Origin: Ascaphus truei
Taxonomy: Eukaryota; Chordata; Amphibia; Anura; Ascaphidae
Length of the DNA stretch: 64,000 nt
Assembly: GCA_036426205.1 (NCBI GenBank)
Contig: CM071569.1
Location: 284,312,908-284,376,907 of the forward strand
Reading direction: 5' to 3'
The notes under the pieces are model-generated. The model was given only the letters and a program-made list of their open reading frames with translations. It was not told the DNA's origin and searched no databases. Position numbers and translations under genes: made by a program. Numbering within the stretch: the first letter of the stretch is position 1; the number at the start of each line of letters is the position of its first letter. Positions 12,001 through 23,061 of this stretch are shown here, in pieces.

Positions 12001-13534
12001 AAAGGTGGATAGAGAGGGTGCTAGTCTGGTATTGAGGGGAAGGGCTTTCCAGAGGTGCGGGGCAGTCAGTGAGAAAGGATTAAGGCGGGAGAGGGCTTAT
12101 AGATACAAAAAGGAGCCTTGAGCAGAACCCAAGGGTCGGGATGGTGCATAGTGAGAGATTAGAGCTGAGATGAAAGGAGGAGCAGAAGAGTGTAAAGCCT
12201 CTTTTCTAGGGCAGACTGTTCGACACTCAGGGAGCTTAGAAAATGGATGAGGAGGTAGCGCACGAGTGCGCAAAATTTTTAACTTGCGCCCCCTCTGCCT
12301 GCTTACCTCCTGCCTCCTCTCCTCCGGCGGCAAACGACGTCACGTGACCCCGCCGCCGGATACCATGGCGACGCATCGCCGGAGATCAGGTAAGTGAAGC
12401 TGCAAAGGCCCTCCACCCCGGCACTTAATTTAAGTGCCTTTAGGGACAGTGCGGGACCTCTGTACCTGCCACGCCCTCCCTTGAAATTCTCGCCCCCCCC
12501 CACTTTGCGCATCCCTGAGGTAAAGGATCTGATCATTCATTCCTGACATCTTGGGGCAAGTGACAACCCTGCAATCGCAACACAAGTGATCATGTGGTTG
12601 CGACGTAGGAAGGTCCAAGCCACATGCATCTCCACGTTTCTTCCAGCAGCCAATCTGCATGGGGATATGGAGAGGTGAAAGCCTTCTCATGCACAAGTCG
12701 GATTATGCATATGGACATGGTAGGAGAGGCCGATAAAGTACTATTGGGTGCAGTAGGTGAGCAGCTAGTTAGGAAAGAAGAGAACTGGCGCTTGTGGGAA
12801 GGCTGTTGTAGCGTTTCCCCAAGGGACAGAACCTTCAACCGAGACCTGAAGACATGGCGGCTGATGAATAATGAGTTAAAGAAACCATAACACGAAGCGA
12901 ATATACTCTCAATGAGCAAGCGACAGAGACAGAGGCCATATTGCAAAGTCATAAATTACTATCCTGTCGGAGAGCCAATGAAGTAGAAGACATGGAGAGG
13001 ACATTTACCTGGTGAACACACAGCGACAGACAACATGGAGCAGCCAGAGGAAAGCAAACCCCACCCAAGTATCAAACATTATACGGGCAGGGTCACAGAT
13101 AATCCACAGCACATCCAATAGGAAAACACAAAGAGGTTTCATCCTTGAGTTTATTTAGACATGCAGCACTGTGAGGCCCGGTGAATTGTGTCTTTGTCTG
13201 CACCCCCAAGTCTCTGCTCACCGTCTCTACAAACTACATTTAATAAATATTTTACCACACTCAAAAAGGAAAAATAAACATAAAACGTGTTTAAAAAAAA
13301 AAAAAAGACCCAGAACAATAAGCACCACATCATCAATCCCCCAGATCTAACCACGTCATTGGGATTAGGCCTAGTACTAACTGGCACATGAAGGGACTAC
13401 ACCGCTTTCACTTGACACAAAAATGGCCATTTTAAAGCCAACTTCTCAAACTTACACTCTTTGGAGAAAAGCCTCTTCCTTCTCCCCTGTCCTCCTTCAG
13501 CTCCCCCGGATGTGTCGTCGTTCTCTTCCTCAAA
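8880..13534 (-). CDS. TAF13: TAF13, TFIID subunit 13 (three coding exons; first exon uncertain)
   Basis: TAF13 is a small histone-fold protein that pairs with TAF11 in the nuclear TFIID complex and helps position TBP at promoters. Three exons join in phase: 13534-13456 (acidic/basic N-terminal part), 11482-11385 (first half of the histone fold) and 9050-8880 (second half and C-terminus, with stop). The peptides MMYGFGDDQNPYTESVDIL and GRQGRVQVEDIVFLIRKDP are nearly identical to the human protein as I know it. All splice sites are GT-AG. Together they give about 115 residues against about 124 for the family; only the first 9 or so residues are missing. Introns hold dispersed repeats and a minisatellite. 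The gene lies downstream of the NDC80-type gene on the same strand. Confidence 0.96.
9838..10145 (+). repeat. Dispersed repeat with GTGACG core (CRE-like family), copy 1
   Basis: It runs from CCAGGGGTGCGAAAC to about GCACATCCCTG. It shares with other copies a C-rich left part, a central GTGACG ... CATGGCGACG segment, then GCAGAGGCCTCACG and a second C-rich part. Copies are at 12255-12525, 30850-31145 and 62284-62576, with a piece at 41718-41808. It lies in a TAF13 intron. Confidence 0.7.
10640..10748. repeat. 21-bp minisatellite, about 4-5 copies
   Basis: The unit GGCTTTCCCAGGGTCTGCAG (plus C) is repeated, and the last copy is shortened. It is intronic in TAF13. Because 21 is a multiple of three, it creates a false repeat-bearing open frame. 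Confidence 0.9.
11385..11482 (-). CDS. TAF13: TAF13 internal exon, histone-fold start
   Basis: A 98-bp exon with acceptor CTTGCCCCGTCAG and donor GTGAGT. It encodes RCMMYGFGDDQNPYTESVD and then ILEDLVIEFVTEM. Its first two bases complete a Leu codon begun in the 13456 exon (T then TG). Confidence 0.97.
11830..11960 (+). repeat. ATATAGCG-CAAAGCGCTT family fragment
   Basis: TTTATGTAGCGCCGTCCAGG, then TACACGTGACAATCTTATAA and GAAGAAGCGCTTCAGAC, the same order as in the copy at 6525. Confidence 0.7.
12255..12525 (+). repeat. Dispersed repeat with GTGACG core, copy 2
   Basis: It contains ACGACGTCACGTGACC, ATACCATGGCGACGC and a closing C-rich TTTGCGCATCCCTGAGG, matching the layout of the copies at 9838 and 30850. 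It lies in the TAF13 intron between 11482 and 13456. Confidence 0.7.
13456..13534 (-). CDS. TAF13: TAF13 second exon, acidic and basic N-terminal part
   Basis: A 79-bp exon after a strong pyrimidine tract (CTTTTCCTCTTCTCCCCC) and AG, with donor GTAAGT. It encodes FEEENDDTSGGAEGGQ, then GRRKRLFSKE and one base of the next codon. Order and composition match the region just before the histone fold of vertebrate TAF13. Confidence 0.93.
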
Positions 13535-15026
13535 CTAGCTCACCGATGTCAAGGGGGAGAAGAGGAAAAGCAACGTTATTATTAATACGTTCCTACGCAG
13601 CACCAGCGATGTGTAAAGGGTTCGAATGGACAACCGATTGATTTTTTTTTTTTTTTCAATGCCAAGTGCCTGAGACGAACTAAAATACCAATAAGAAGCC
13701 GTCATGTGGTCGCAAACACACTTTAAAGACAATCATATTACCCCCTGGACACTCCTATATACACAAGGAAAAAAGCATTAGGATTGCATGCATGGTTTCC
13801 ATTACTTTTGACAAATAATTACATATTTTGTGAATGAACGGCAGTTTTAAAGAGGGAATAACATCGCGAATATTTAAACAACTAATTAGCTTCCTATGAA
13901 GGCCCCAATCACCCCATCCCTCCGGTCTCCTTACTGTCTAGGCCGCTTTTCCCATCAAGAGAGTAAACCCCTCCATGTCTCTACTGTTTATTTTCACACC
14001 AAGCTACCGGTTTCTAGCTCGTCTTCTCACACTTCCTGTCCACATCCATTGTAACCGGATATCCCCCTTACGTACACTGTATATTATATTTCTGCCATAC
14101 CCAGTAAAGGACCCTGCGGTGTGGGAAAGCTTGTAACATATCAACTACTTGTTGGTCCAATAAAAGGTATCATACCCCCCCCCCCCCCCACCATCTCCCT
14201 CCTTTGTCTTAAATCATAGGTGGAAAGGAGTATAATCTTCCCCCCCCCCCCCCCTCCCTCCTTGTTACTACAATACTCAAATCGTGGAAGGATAATCTCT
14301 CTCCCCCCCCCCCCCCCCATCTCCCTCCTTTGTTACTACAATCATCGCTGAAGGAGTAATCCCCCCTAGGGATCAGGAGCAGCAAACCGGGTAGTTCAAT
14401 GGGAAAATAATATGGTCGCCGAAGTCAGGATTTGAGAGATTACATGGCGGCTTTCTTAGTGTCCATGTTTGTAGTCTACGTCCCTATTTCTAATTTTGTT
14501 TCCGTCAACCTGCACGCTATTTTTTAAATCTCCAGCACCGGGGGCCGAAGATCAGCTCCAGGGGACCCGGGGTTCAAGTAAGATCAAACATATATTGGAT
14601 ATAAAGAGAAAGGTTCCCAAGCGGGACTGCTGCTTTAAAGTGAAACTTCCTGTAAAAAGTTAAAGCAGGGAGATGCAGGCGTCACTTCCTGGGCTGTAAC
14701 CCTCCCGTGTCACGTGGGCCAATAGGAAGCCGCAGAGGATTACGTTGAGGCTTTACAGTGGCCCATGTGACGCAGGAGAATTAACCGCTATTATATATCA
14801 TGGGTTCTGGCAGCCTGGGTGACCCATAACGTATTAACTACACCCTTCCCAACCCCCTCCCACCCCCCAAAAAAAATGCTTGTTCTCAGGGGAGATCACG
14901 TTGCACGGTCCCATGGCAATCAGGACATAATCTTCCTACCACCCCCCTCCCCCAAACCTAATCATTCCATCTTTATTTATATAGTGCCGTCCAGGTACAT
15001 AGCGCCCCAAAGCGCTTACAGTCTAA
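13535..15026. other. No gene seen; C-rich runs and repeat fragments
   Basis: 14150-14340 holds three C-homopolymer blocks separated by TTGTTACTACAAT and AAGGA-type words. It starts with TTGGTCCAATAAAAGGTATC, a motif recurring reversed at 35620 and 61990. 14970-15020 is a short piece of the ATATAGCG family. No coding exon was recognised. Confidence 0.5.
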
Positions 15027-15290
15027 GGCTGAGATTATAGTGCTCACGACAGGTGAACTCAGCTTCCAGCGATTGAGGCGTGGTGGAGGCGTCACCAGGC
15101 TGGTTCGCTCTCATTGGTTGAACCGCTCACGTGACACCGCGCAAAAAGACAACATAATTTGTCTTTTCGAAAAACTGCCGCGCGGTCGCTCTGCATCGCC
15201 AACGCGGTCACGCGCACTATGGGTGGCCTCATAGGGAAGAAGTTTGTTGTTCTCACCACGCGCGCCGTTGCAAGAACTATAATCTCAGCC
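15027..15290. mobile_element. 264-bp miniature inverted-repeat element
   Basis: The ends are GGCTGAGATTATAGTG and its inverse CTATAATCTCAGCC. The left flank is TAA and the right flank GAA, close to the three-base TWA duplication of PIF/Harbinger elements. The interior has GGTTCGCTCTCATTGG and CTCACGTGAC, also seen at 32249 and 34948. Confidence 0.75.
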
Positions 15291-16329
15291 GAAGTGGTGA
15301 GAAATGACAGTGTCTGTAGAAGGGCGTTATGGTAAATGCATCTGCAAGGGGCCACATCCGTGCATATCAGACACTTACTATACTACGCTCTTAAAAAATG
15401 AATTTAACTTGGTGAAATTCGCTTGCTTAGAAAAATTAACTATCCCCCAAAGTAATGGACTTGCTTACTTGTATCTTGGGAACACTGGAATTAAACATTC
15501 AGCTGTCAACTGAATAAATGTTTATCGGTTTGACCAATGACGGAAACAAAATTACTTTGCTAACAAAGCTATGCAAACAAGTAATACGACTGGCAAACGG
15601 TCTTATCACCAGAAGAAACTTAAAACCCCAAAGAATTTGTTTAAACATAATGTTTGTTAATATTTCCATTAAAAAAAAGGGGTATCTGCTTAATTTAACA
15701 CTGCACTGTTCTCAGGTCACTTTGGTCCTTGGATGTCTTATTTTATGTGAAAGAGCAGAAACCTTTCATCAGCCCGACCTGAAAAGGACCCTGTGAGGTT
15801 GGAAAGCTTGTACAGTGGAAATAAATTACTCTTGGTCCTAGGAAGGGCTAACATTGTTTAACAAATGATAATGTATATATTTATAATATAGCACATCCAG
15901 GTATATAGCGCTTTACAATACACACCATAACTGGAATACAGTAATATTTCCCCTATATAGCACACAGTCCTACAACAAACTCTTTCACACGTTTTGGATA
16001 AACTCTTCACATATATAAATGTAGATTACATATATTCGTTCTATTTCTTTTTACATTTTATTTCTCTACTCTAATAGTTTATATTTGTACTGTCTAATGA
16101 GACATTGAGTGATAGAGAGCTCTCGCTTTTCATATACTGTATTTACCATTGAAGGTATTCCTTTGTAACGCACATTTCTTTTATAGCTCTGGCAGTGTAC
16201 TCAGCGATGCACATTAACATTGGTAGGCACAATGAGCCCTGCCCCACAGAGATTACAATCTAATGTTGGTGCCTGAAGCACAGGGAGACTTGCACAAGGT
16301 CTGAGAGAAAAGACTCCAGGATTTGAACC
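15291..16329. other. No gene seen
   Basis: AT-rich sequence. 15780-15840 resembles the GGTTGGAAAGCTTGTA-type dispersed repeat, and 15885-15930 is an ATATAGCG-family fragment. 16190-16330 resembles the inner part of a dispersed repeat (GCCCCACAGAGATTACAATC) also hinted at near 60640. Confidence 0.4.
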
Positions 16330-17515
16330 TCAGTCTCTCCTGTCAGTGCCAGTTTCTCCCCCCCCCTGCAGTGTGACTGCAGTCAGTGCCAGTCCCCCCC
16401 CCCCCTGCAGTGTGACTGCAGTCAGTGCCAGTCTCTCCCCCCCCCTGCAGTGTGACTGCAGTCAGTGCCAGTCTCTCCCCCCCCTGCAGTGTGACTGCAG
16501 TCAGTGCCAGTCTCTCTCTCTCCCCCCCCCGGGCGAGTGACCGCATAGTCATGCCGTCTCTTCCCCCCCTGCTATGTGCTGCACGGCTCAAGCTGCCAGT
16601 CTCCTCCCTCCCCTGGCAGGGTGACTGTCCGTCAGTGCCCAGTCGCTCTCCCTCCCTTCATGCTGACTGCAGTCAGCTGCCTCCTCTGCCCGCCCCGGCA
16701 GTGTGACTCGCAGTCATGCCCAGTCTTCCATCGCCCTGCAGTGTGACGCAGTCAGTGCCAGCTCTCCCCCCCTGCCAGGGTGACTTCAGTCAGTGCCAGT
16801 CTCCCCCCCATGCAGTGTGATCTAGCAGTCCCCGTGGACTCAGTCATCCGCTCCCCCCTGCAGTGTATGGGGACTGACAATATTCAGTGTCTCAGCTCTC
16901 TACCCCCCCTGGCACATGTGCTGGCAAGTCAGGCAAGGCTCTCCCCCCTCCTGCAGTGTGACTGGCAGTCATGCCAGTCTCTCCCCCCCTGCATGTGACT
17001 GCATCAGTGCCATCTCCTCCCCCCCTCGGCAGTGTGGACTGCAGTCAGGGCCAGTCTCTCCCCCCCCTGCAGTGGTCGACAGTGCCGTCATGCCTACGTC
17101 TCTCCTCCCCCCTGCAGTGTGACTGCAGTCAGTGCCAGTCTCTCCCCCCTCCTCAGTGTGACTGCAGTCAGTGCCATCGCTCCCCCTCCTGCATGTGACT
17201 GACTAGTGCACAGGTCGTGCCAGTACTCTCTCTCCCCCCCTGCAGTTGACTGCATCAGTGCCAGTCCTCTCCCCTCCCCTCCCCCGCCCTCGCAGTGTGA
17301 CGGCAGTCCATTGCAAGTCTCCCCCCCTCCTGCAGGTGATTTTCGCATCAGTGCCAGTCCTCTCCCCCCCTAGTGTGACTGCCAGTCATTCCAGTCTCTC
17401 CCCCCCCTGCAGTGGACTGCAGTCAGAGCCAGTCTCTCCCCCCCTGCAGTGTGACTGCAGTGCTGCAGTCATGCCAGTCTCCCCCCAGGTGTGCCAGTCC
17501 CCCCCTGCATTTCCT
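16330..17515. repeat. About 39-bp C-rich minisatellite
   Basis: The unit is TGCAGTGTGACTGCAGTCAG, then TGCCAGTCTCT and a C-run of variable length. The first copies are regular and later copies carry many small indels. CTGCAG sites recur once or twice per unit. Confidence 0.92.
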
Positions 17516-17546
17516 TGCGTCATGCCTTCCTATCCAGGACACTCAC

Positions 17547-17585
17547 TCGGCGGGTCTTCATCCTCCCAAAAAAACCGCACGCCAT
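17547..17585 (-). CDS. TAF13: Candidate TAF13 first exon (doubtful)
   Basis: The minus strand has an ATG at 17585-17583 and a donor GTGAGT after 17547. The 13-codon frame between is phase 0, which fits the 13534 exon. However, the encoded residues do not match the expected short acidic start of TAF13. The sequence GAGGATGAAGACCC inside it would encode an acidic stretch in another frame, and a one-base difference beside a T7 homopolymer (minus strand) or in the CCGCCG stretch could explain that. It sits next to an error-prone array, so it is only a candidate. Confidence 0.3.
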
Positions 17586-17824
17586 CGTTGGCTCCGTCTC
17601 CTCTCTGTGTGTCCCCCGGTAGGGGGGTCTTTAATAAACATGACGATGGAGCTAGGTACGAAAAAAGAGTGGCGGCCGTTGTGTCGTGCCGTTGCTTGCG
17701 GTCCAGCCTCGTTCTTCGCCACTCCTTCCAATCAGGTTACTGAATTAGTGACGAGCGTCACGGCGGAATATTTAAATTCCAAGGGAATGGCTCAATCTTT
17801 GATTTAAACTAGAAGTTACCATGT

Positions 17825-18375
17825 CAGTGAGCGGGGACTGTCTCCTTAAGAAGTGATGTTACTAAATTTATCCATGAGCGTGGAATCGCTCTCCAGAAAA
17901 GGGAGTTACTGAATCAGTGAGGGGACCGAGAAGGGGTGACATGTACAGCGAAATGCTCAGAAAGGGAGTTACACTGTATGCAGTGAGCGGGGAAATGTCC
18001 TCCAAGAGAAGGGAGTTAACATCGTTATCAGTGAGGTGTGATGGCCCAGAAAGGGAGTTCCACATGTAATCATGAGCTGGATTGTCTCCAGAGAAAGGGA
18101 GTTACATGTATCAGTGAGCGGGGAATGTCCTCCAATAGCAAGGGAGTTACATTTCATGGAAGGGTGGAAAATGTCTCCAGAGAGAAAGGATTGTAAGGTA
18201 TCAGTCCAAGGAGCGTCGGAAATGTCTCCCCATAGAAAGGGAGTTACATGTATCAGTGAGGGTGGAATGTCTCCAGAGAAAGGGAGTTAACGATTTTGCA
18301 GTGACGGAATGTCTCCAGATAAAAGGGGTTACATTGTACAGTGAGCGGGAATGTCCCTCCACAGAAGGAAAGGGA
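17825..18375. repeat. About 43-bp minisatellite
   Basis: Repeats of GGGAGTTACATGTATCAGTG and then AGCGGGGAATGTCTCCAGAG. About a dozen degraded copies with small indels. Confidence 0.9.
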
Positions 18376-19009
18376 GTTTAAAACACAATTAAGCACTGGA
18401 AAGTGGATTGCTTTTGTTCTTTCCTTAGCATTATTTTGTATAAATAACATGAGACCAGTTTTAGTGAAGCTGATGTGGAATTATGAGATGTTTTGATTTA
18501 CGAATGATCCATTTGATTGTAACTGCTACGCGTAAATACTGTTCTCTGCGGCAATAATCAAATGCTGAAAATTACTTAGAATTGCACAATTACAAGTACA
18601 CATATCAAGCCCTGTATAATATATACTACTGTATAATGCCTATTTCTTCATTCGCGCACAGTTGTATAATCTGTATAGTTGTACATATATTTATGTAACT
18701 ACTTTCAAAACCACTCCCTCTATTATTATTCGGTGTATTTTTAAAGTGTTTTGTCCTTATTCACTCCAGGAATATATAAAGTTATGTATGGATATATGTA
18801 TAGGCGACTGTAAAACAGAACTTGCCAACCAAGCCGCGTCTCACTTCCGCCAACCAGCCCTGTGTTTGGAATGCAGTGACGTAGCACGTTACGTGGTGAG
18901 TTGTTGCCAGCGACCGTTAACAGCCGCGTTGCGCGCCGGATTTGAAATCGCAGTGACGCGGAGGAGTAAACAGACAGCGCCCGCGGGTGAGAGGGGCACA
19001 GAGCCCGGG
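18376..19009. other. No gene seen; CpG-rich patch at its right end
   Basis: It is AT-rich to about 18820. 18840-19000 is CpG-rich with GTGACGTAGC and GTTACGTGG. It could be a regulatory patch, but no transcript start can be argued. Confidence 0.3.
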
Positions 19010-19205
19010 GGGTGAAGGGCACAGAGCCCGGGGCTGAGAGGCAGAGCCCGGGGGGGTGAGGGGCACATCCTGGGTGGCATGGGCACATCCCGGGTGGTGA
19101 GGGGCACGTCCCGGGGGGTGAGGGGCACAGAGCCCGGGGGTGAGGGGCACAGAGCCCGGGGGGGGAGGGGCACATCCTGGGGGGGAGGGGGGCACACACC
19201 CCGGG
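19010..19205. repeat. About 21-bp G-rich minisatellite
   Basis: The unit GGTGAGGGGCACAGAGCCCG has variants with CATCCTGG or CGTCCCGG. Around nine copies. The G-runs make G-quadruplex folding plausible. Confidence 0.9.
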
Positions 19206-20210
19206 GAGTATGTATTGGCCATAACTGTATGAATGTAGAATTAGATGGATAGTAATGTACTTAAAAGGCCCAGGGCAATAATTTTTATTATAGACTAAAC
19301 AGGGAGGGCGGGGGGTGTTATTGAAACGCTGCCTCGTGATTAGTAAAAATTCTGGGCATTACTGGACATTGCGATAATAATACATGGTGTATTGCACCAC
19401 CCAGACACTAGTGGGTGTAGATCAGGGTATAATAATCAATGTACGTTGTTTTTCAAATATCACTGCCCATGTTTGACCTCCTTGGGCGTGTGTGTATTTG
19501 TTTTATACGTATGTTTACCCCCGCTTCAGCTTTACTATAGAACAATGAAACTGGTGCTGCAAAGGGCGTATAACTTAATACATAGTAGACAGACAGAGCC
19601 CCTGTAGATAGCACTCTGTTTCTGTATGAATTGGTGATTTGTTTAAAATAACTTTATTAATTGACAATATCGTTAAAATATTGGGGTTTAAAACAATGAT
19701 TAAATGATGCCACTACTATGTGTGTGTATTTGTGTTAGGGGTTATGTTTGCCCGCTTAGTGATGTTGTGTACCTTTTTACATTCAGCCCTGCAAAATTAA
19801 CGAGGAATGTTCTTGCTAATTAAGGGCTCATATGGTCCCAAAAATCGGGGAACCAAGGGCAATACAATCTAGTTTTCTTTTTCATAAAAGGATGATCTTT
19901 TGTTGGAGAAAGCTGGGACAAAAAGAATAAATCGCTTTTTTTCCCTTTCTACATTTGACCTCCTGGTCACCGGACATGCAATCCCATTGAAGAAGCCGCC
20001 ACTAGAAATCAGCTTGTGCTGAAAAAATGATATACAGGGACATTGTCTGTCACGGGAATCGTGGTTTATCAAACGTATAGCAAAATATAGACTGCTTGGT
20101 CACCGATTTAACCACTACCATTGGCAGCAAAAAGGTTACTAGAGCGCTTGAGAAAAGCAACATGTGTTCAGTCTTTAGTGCCTCAGGTTGAACACTAACT
20201 ATTAGACATG
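19206..20210. other. No gene seen
   Basis: AT-rich, unassigned. No exon, inverted repeat or tandem structure was recognised. Confidence 0.35.
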
Positions 20211-20390
20211 GGGTGGCCAACTCCAGTCCTCAAGGGCCACCATCAGGTCAGTTTTTAAGGCTATCCCTGTTTCAGCACAGGTGGCTCAGTCGTCGACTGA
20301 GCCACTGATCGAGCCACCTGTGCTGAAGCAGGTATATGCATAATACCTGGCCTGTTGGTGGCCCTTGATGACCGGAGGTGGCCGCCCCTG
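20211..20390. repeat. Long palindromic repeat (CAGCACAGGTGG family), copy 2
   Basis: TTTCAGCACAGGTGGCTCAG is mirrored by GAGCCACCTGTGCTGAAGCA around a GTCGTCGAC centre. The outer arms are GGCCAACTCCAGTC and a decayed inverse. Confidence 0.9.
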
Positions 20391-21765
20391 CATTAGATCA
20401 TGTAATTTACCCAGCTTCATTCTGCGAATGTGTAATACCTGTGTCTCACTGTTTAACGAGCAGAATGGAAATGTCTCTTCTCCGTAACGTTTTGTTTGTT
20501 TCCCTGCGGCAGGAACAATGAGGCGAAGCTCCGTCACTAGCCGCCAGTCCTTAATACCCTTACGGGTACAGGAGACTAACAGGATGGGTCTGATCACACC
20601 GCAGAAGTAGGTTCCTACAAGTTTTTCTCTTTCCTAGTAGGCTCTCTGTTGGTGTTGTACGGGATATTGGCCATTAACCTTAGCGCTGCCTCCGGACGCC
20701 AACATTTGCAGTCCATGTAATAGCGTGCCTGACGTAAAGGGTATTGGTGGCTCCAGCATGATCATACCTGGTACATCAGTAGGGCCTCTGCTGTGCCAGG
20801 GCCCGGGAAGTACCACTTATGTCATTAGGGCTGGCAGGGGTGTAACACAGGGTTGTGTTAACCCCTTTGTGACTGGAAGTGCCTATAGAAGTTTGTAGGC
20901 AGAGACTGTGATGCTTTACAGAACAAACTGGTTAAAAATCAGTCGCACTCTCATTTTGTATTTTTTTTTGTGTTCCCTTTTATTAGGGGACCCCCTAATT
21001 TTAACAGACCCATGGTTCACAATGTATTCACTATTGAAATGTATGTCGTTATTTATATAGCGCCATTAATGTGCATAGCTCCTCAAACTATCGCTGACAA
21101 ACTTGTGTGACCGATCCCAGGCAGTCCCGGGTCCTGAGCTGGTGGTAGGAACACACGCTTAATAAGGCCCCAAATTAACCTTCAGTGTGTCCAGGCAGCA
21201 TGGGGGGGTTATAGCCATCACTCACTGCGGGAACTTCCAAAGTCACGTCCCACAATGCCTTGCTGCCGAGAATGCAAAGCATTCTAGGGAGCGATCTTGG
21301 AATCTCCAGCTCTAATGGAAAGTTATACCCCCCACAGTAAGGTGCAGGTTGGGGCCTTAATAAATGCGCAGTCCCCACACGGGTTCAGGAACCCACTATA
21401 ATGCCTGAAACAGATTACGTTTTTTGGGTAAACCCCTTGGAGACGCCTCTCACTGAACCATGGTGAGGTTTGTAGGTATGTTAATATTAATATAGAGAGG
21501 TATTTTCTAGTATATTTTGTTTCATTTAATGCATCAGCGTTAATAACGGTTATATATGTAGAGGGGCCCACAATGCATTGCTGAGCACTGGAGCTATTAA
21601 GAACAGAACTGCATTAGAGATCCGGGCAGTAAAAGAGCTTCTTTCAATTAAACATTCAAAAATTAACTAGAGTCCCAGCACTCACTGACTTCGGGGAAAA
21701 ATGAACAAAGCTGGGTATACGCCAAAAAAGTAGATAATTTAATGCAAGCACAAGATAATATAACA
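20391..21765. other. No gene seen
   Basis: Unassigned. 21045-21085 is a short ATATAGCGCCATTAATG fragment of a dispersed family. 21130-21420 has words seen in other frog-like repeats but no second copy here. Confidence 0.35.
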
Positions 21766-21769
21766 TTAG

Positions 21770-22312
21770 AAAACGCTATGTGTGCTGTCTCGCAATGCAT
21801 GCTCAGCGTCTCCGCATTAGAAAACGCAGCGTGTGCAGTCTCGCAATGCGTTCTCAGCGTCTCAGCATTAGAAACCGCTGCGTGTGCAGTCTCGCAATGC
21901 ATGCTCAGCGTCTCCGCATTAGAAAACGCTGTGTGTGCAGTCTCACAATGCGTTCTCAGCGTCTCAGCATTAGAAAACGCTGTGTGTGCAGTCTCACAAT
22001 GCATGCTCAGCGTCTCCGCATTAGAAAACGCTGTGTGTGCAGTCTCACAATGCATGCTCAGCGTCTCCGCATTATAAAGCCCTGTGTGTGCAGTCTCACA
22101 ATGCATGCTCAGCGTGTACGCATTGACTGCACACGCAGCGTTTTCTAATGCTGAGACGCTGAGACGCTGAGCATGCATTGTGAGACTGCACACGCAGCGT
22201 TTTCTAATACTGAGACGCTGAGCATGCATTGTGAGACTGCACACGCTGCGTTTTCTAATACTGAGACGCTGAGCATGCATTGTGAGACTGCACACGCAGC
22301 GTTTTCTAATAC
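21770..22312. repeat. 51-bp tandem array with head-to-head inversion
   Basis: About seven direct copies of a 51-52-bp unit (CATTAGAAAACGCTGTGTGT, GCAGTCTCACAATGCATGCT, CAGCGTCTCCG) run to about 22120. About four copies then follow in reverse-complement orientation to 22312. 51 is a multiple of three and the unit lacks stops in several frames, so long false frames appear on both strands. Confidence 0.95.
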
Positions 22313-22314
22313 TG

Positions 22315-22317
<3 letters not shown>

Positions 22318-22361
<44 letters not shown>

Positions 22362-22376
22362 TATACACACACACAT
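22318..22376. repeat. (TA)n/(AC)n microsatellite
   Basis: GTGTATATATAT passes into ACACATATACATATACACAC, directly abutting the inverted array. Confidence 0.95.
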
Positions 22377-22740
22377 CCCACCTCTTATTGCTTTCGGACA
22401 AGTAGATATGTAGCAGACGCCCCTGTGCGATTTCACGTTACGGCCAGTTTTACCGGGAGATATGCAAGTCAATGCCGGCACGAGCTGCGAAACGCGCATA
22501 TTCGTGCCTTGCCGAGCGTCAAATACATCTGGAAGTTGGGACTGGTTAAAAACGCAACTCCATCGATTAAAAAAAAAAAAGCAAAACAACTTTATCGGTG
22601 TAATAGTCTCCTCTTATATTCTATCACCCAGAAAAAGGGTTTTACCCATTTGTATCTTGTGAAAAATAAATGCTCTCGATTACTCTGGGAACAGAGTAAT
22701 GATAAACATGTAATAATAATAAAAAAAATACTTCTATTGG

Positions 22741-22746
22741 TTTAAT
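22741..22746 (-). promoter_or_regulatory. Possible polyadenylation signal for the NDC80-type gene
   Basis: ATTAAA on the minus strand, about 180 bases past the stop codon at 22924. It is the common variant signal, and no transcript evidence is available. Confidence 0.3.
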
Positions 22747-22923
22747 AATTTACCCTATAAAAAGGTCTTGATTTATGTTGGTCCTAGGCCTCTCCAAAGA
22801 AACAAACAAAACAAACGCACAGCTTGTCGTGTTATGTACAAACTCACAGGTAAAAGAAAGGGACAGATTTGTGCTGCACAGGACAGAGAACAACCCCCCC
22901 CCCCTGCTGCTGGCTGAAGAGCT

Positions 22924-23061
22924 CTAATTCTGGGGAGGGTTCAAGGACTCTGCCTTATTATTATACTTCTCCAAGACTTCTCGCAGATCAACCAACAAAT
23001 CTTCCTGAGTGAACTCCTCAAAATGTCTCTCCACCTTCAACAGAGTCTCGTCCAGATATTT
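22924..23061 (-). CDS. NDC80: NDC80 last coding exon
   Basis: Acceptor TTTTCTTGGTTAG, then [17 protein letters not shown] and, after a [16 protein letters not shown] segment, the stop TAG at 22926-22924. It aligns with the final coiled coil and tail of NDC80. Confidence 0.9.
   Translation of the reverse strand, partial: KYLDETLLKVERHFEEFTQEDLLVDLREVLEKYNNKAESLNPPQN

Noticed and set aside
21663..22589. 308-codon minus-strand open frame and matching plus-strand frames
   Set aside because: It is the 51-bp tandem array read in a stop-free frame; the peptide is the same 17 residues repeated on both strands.
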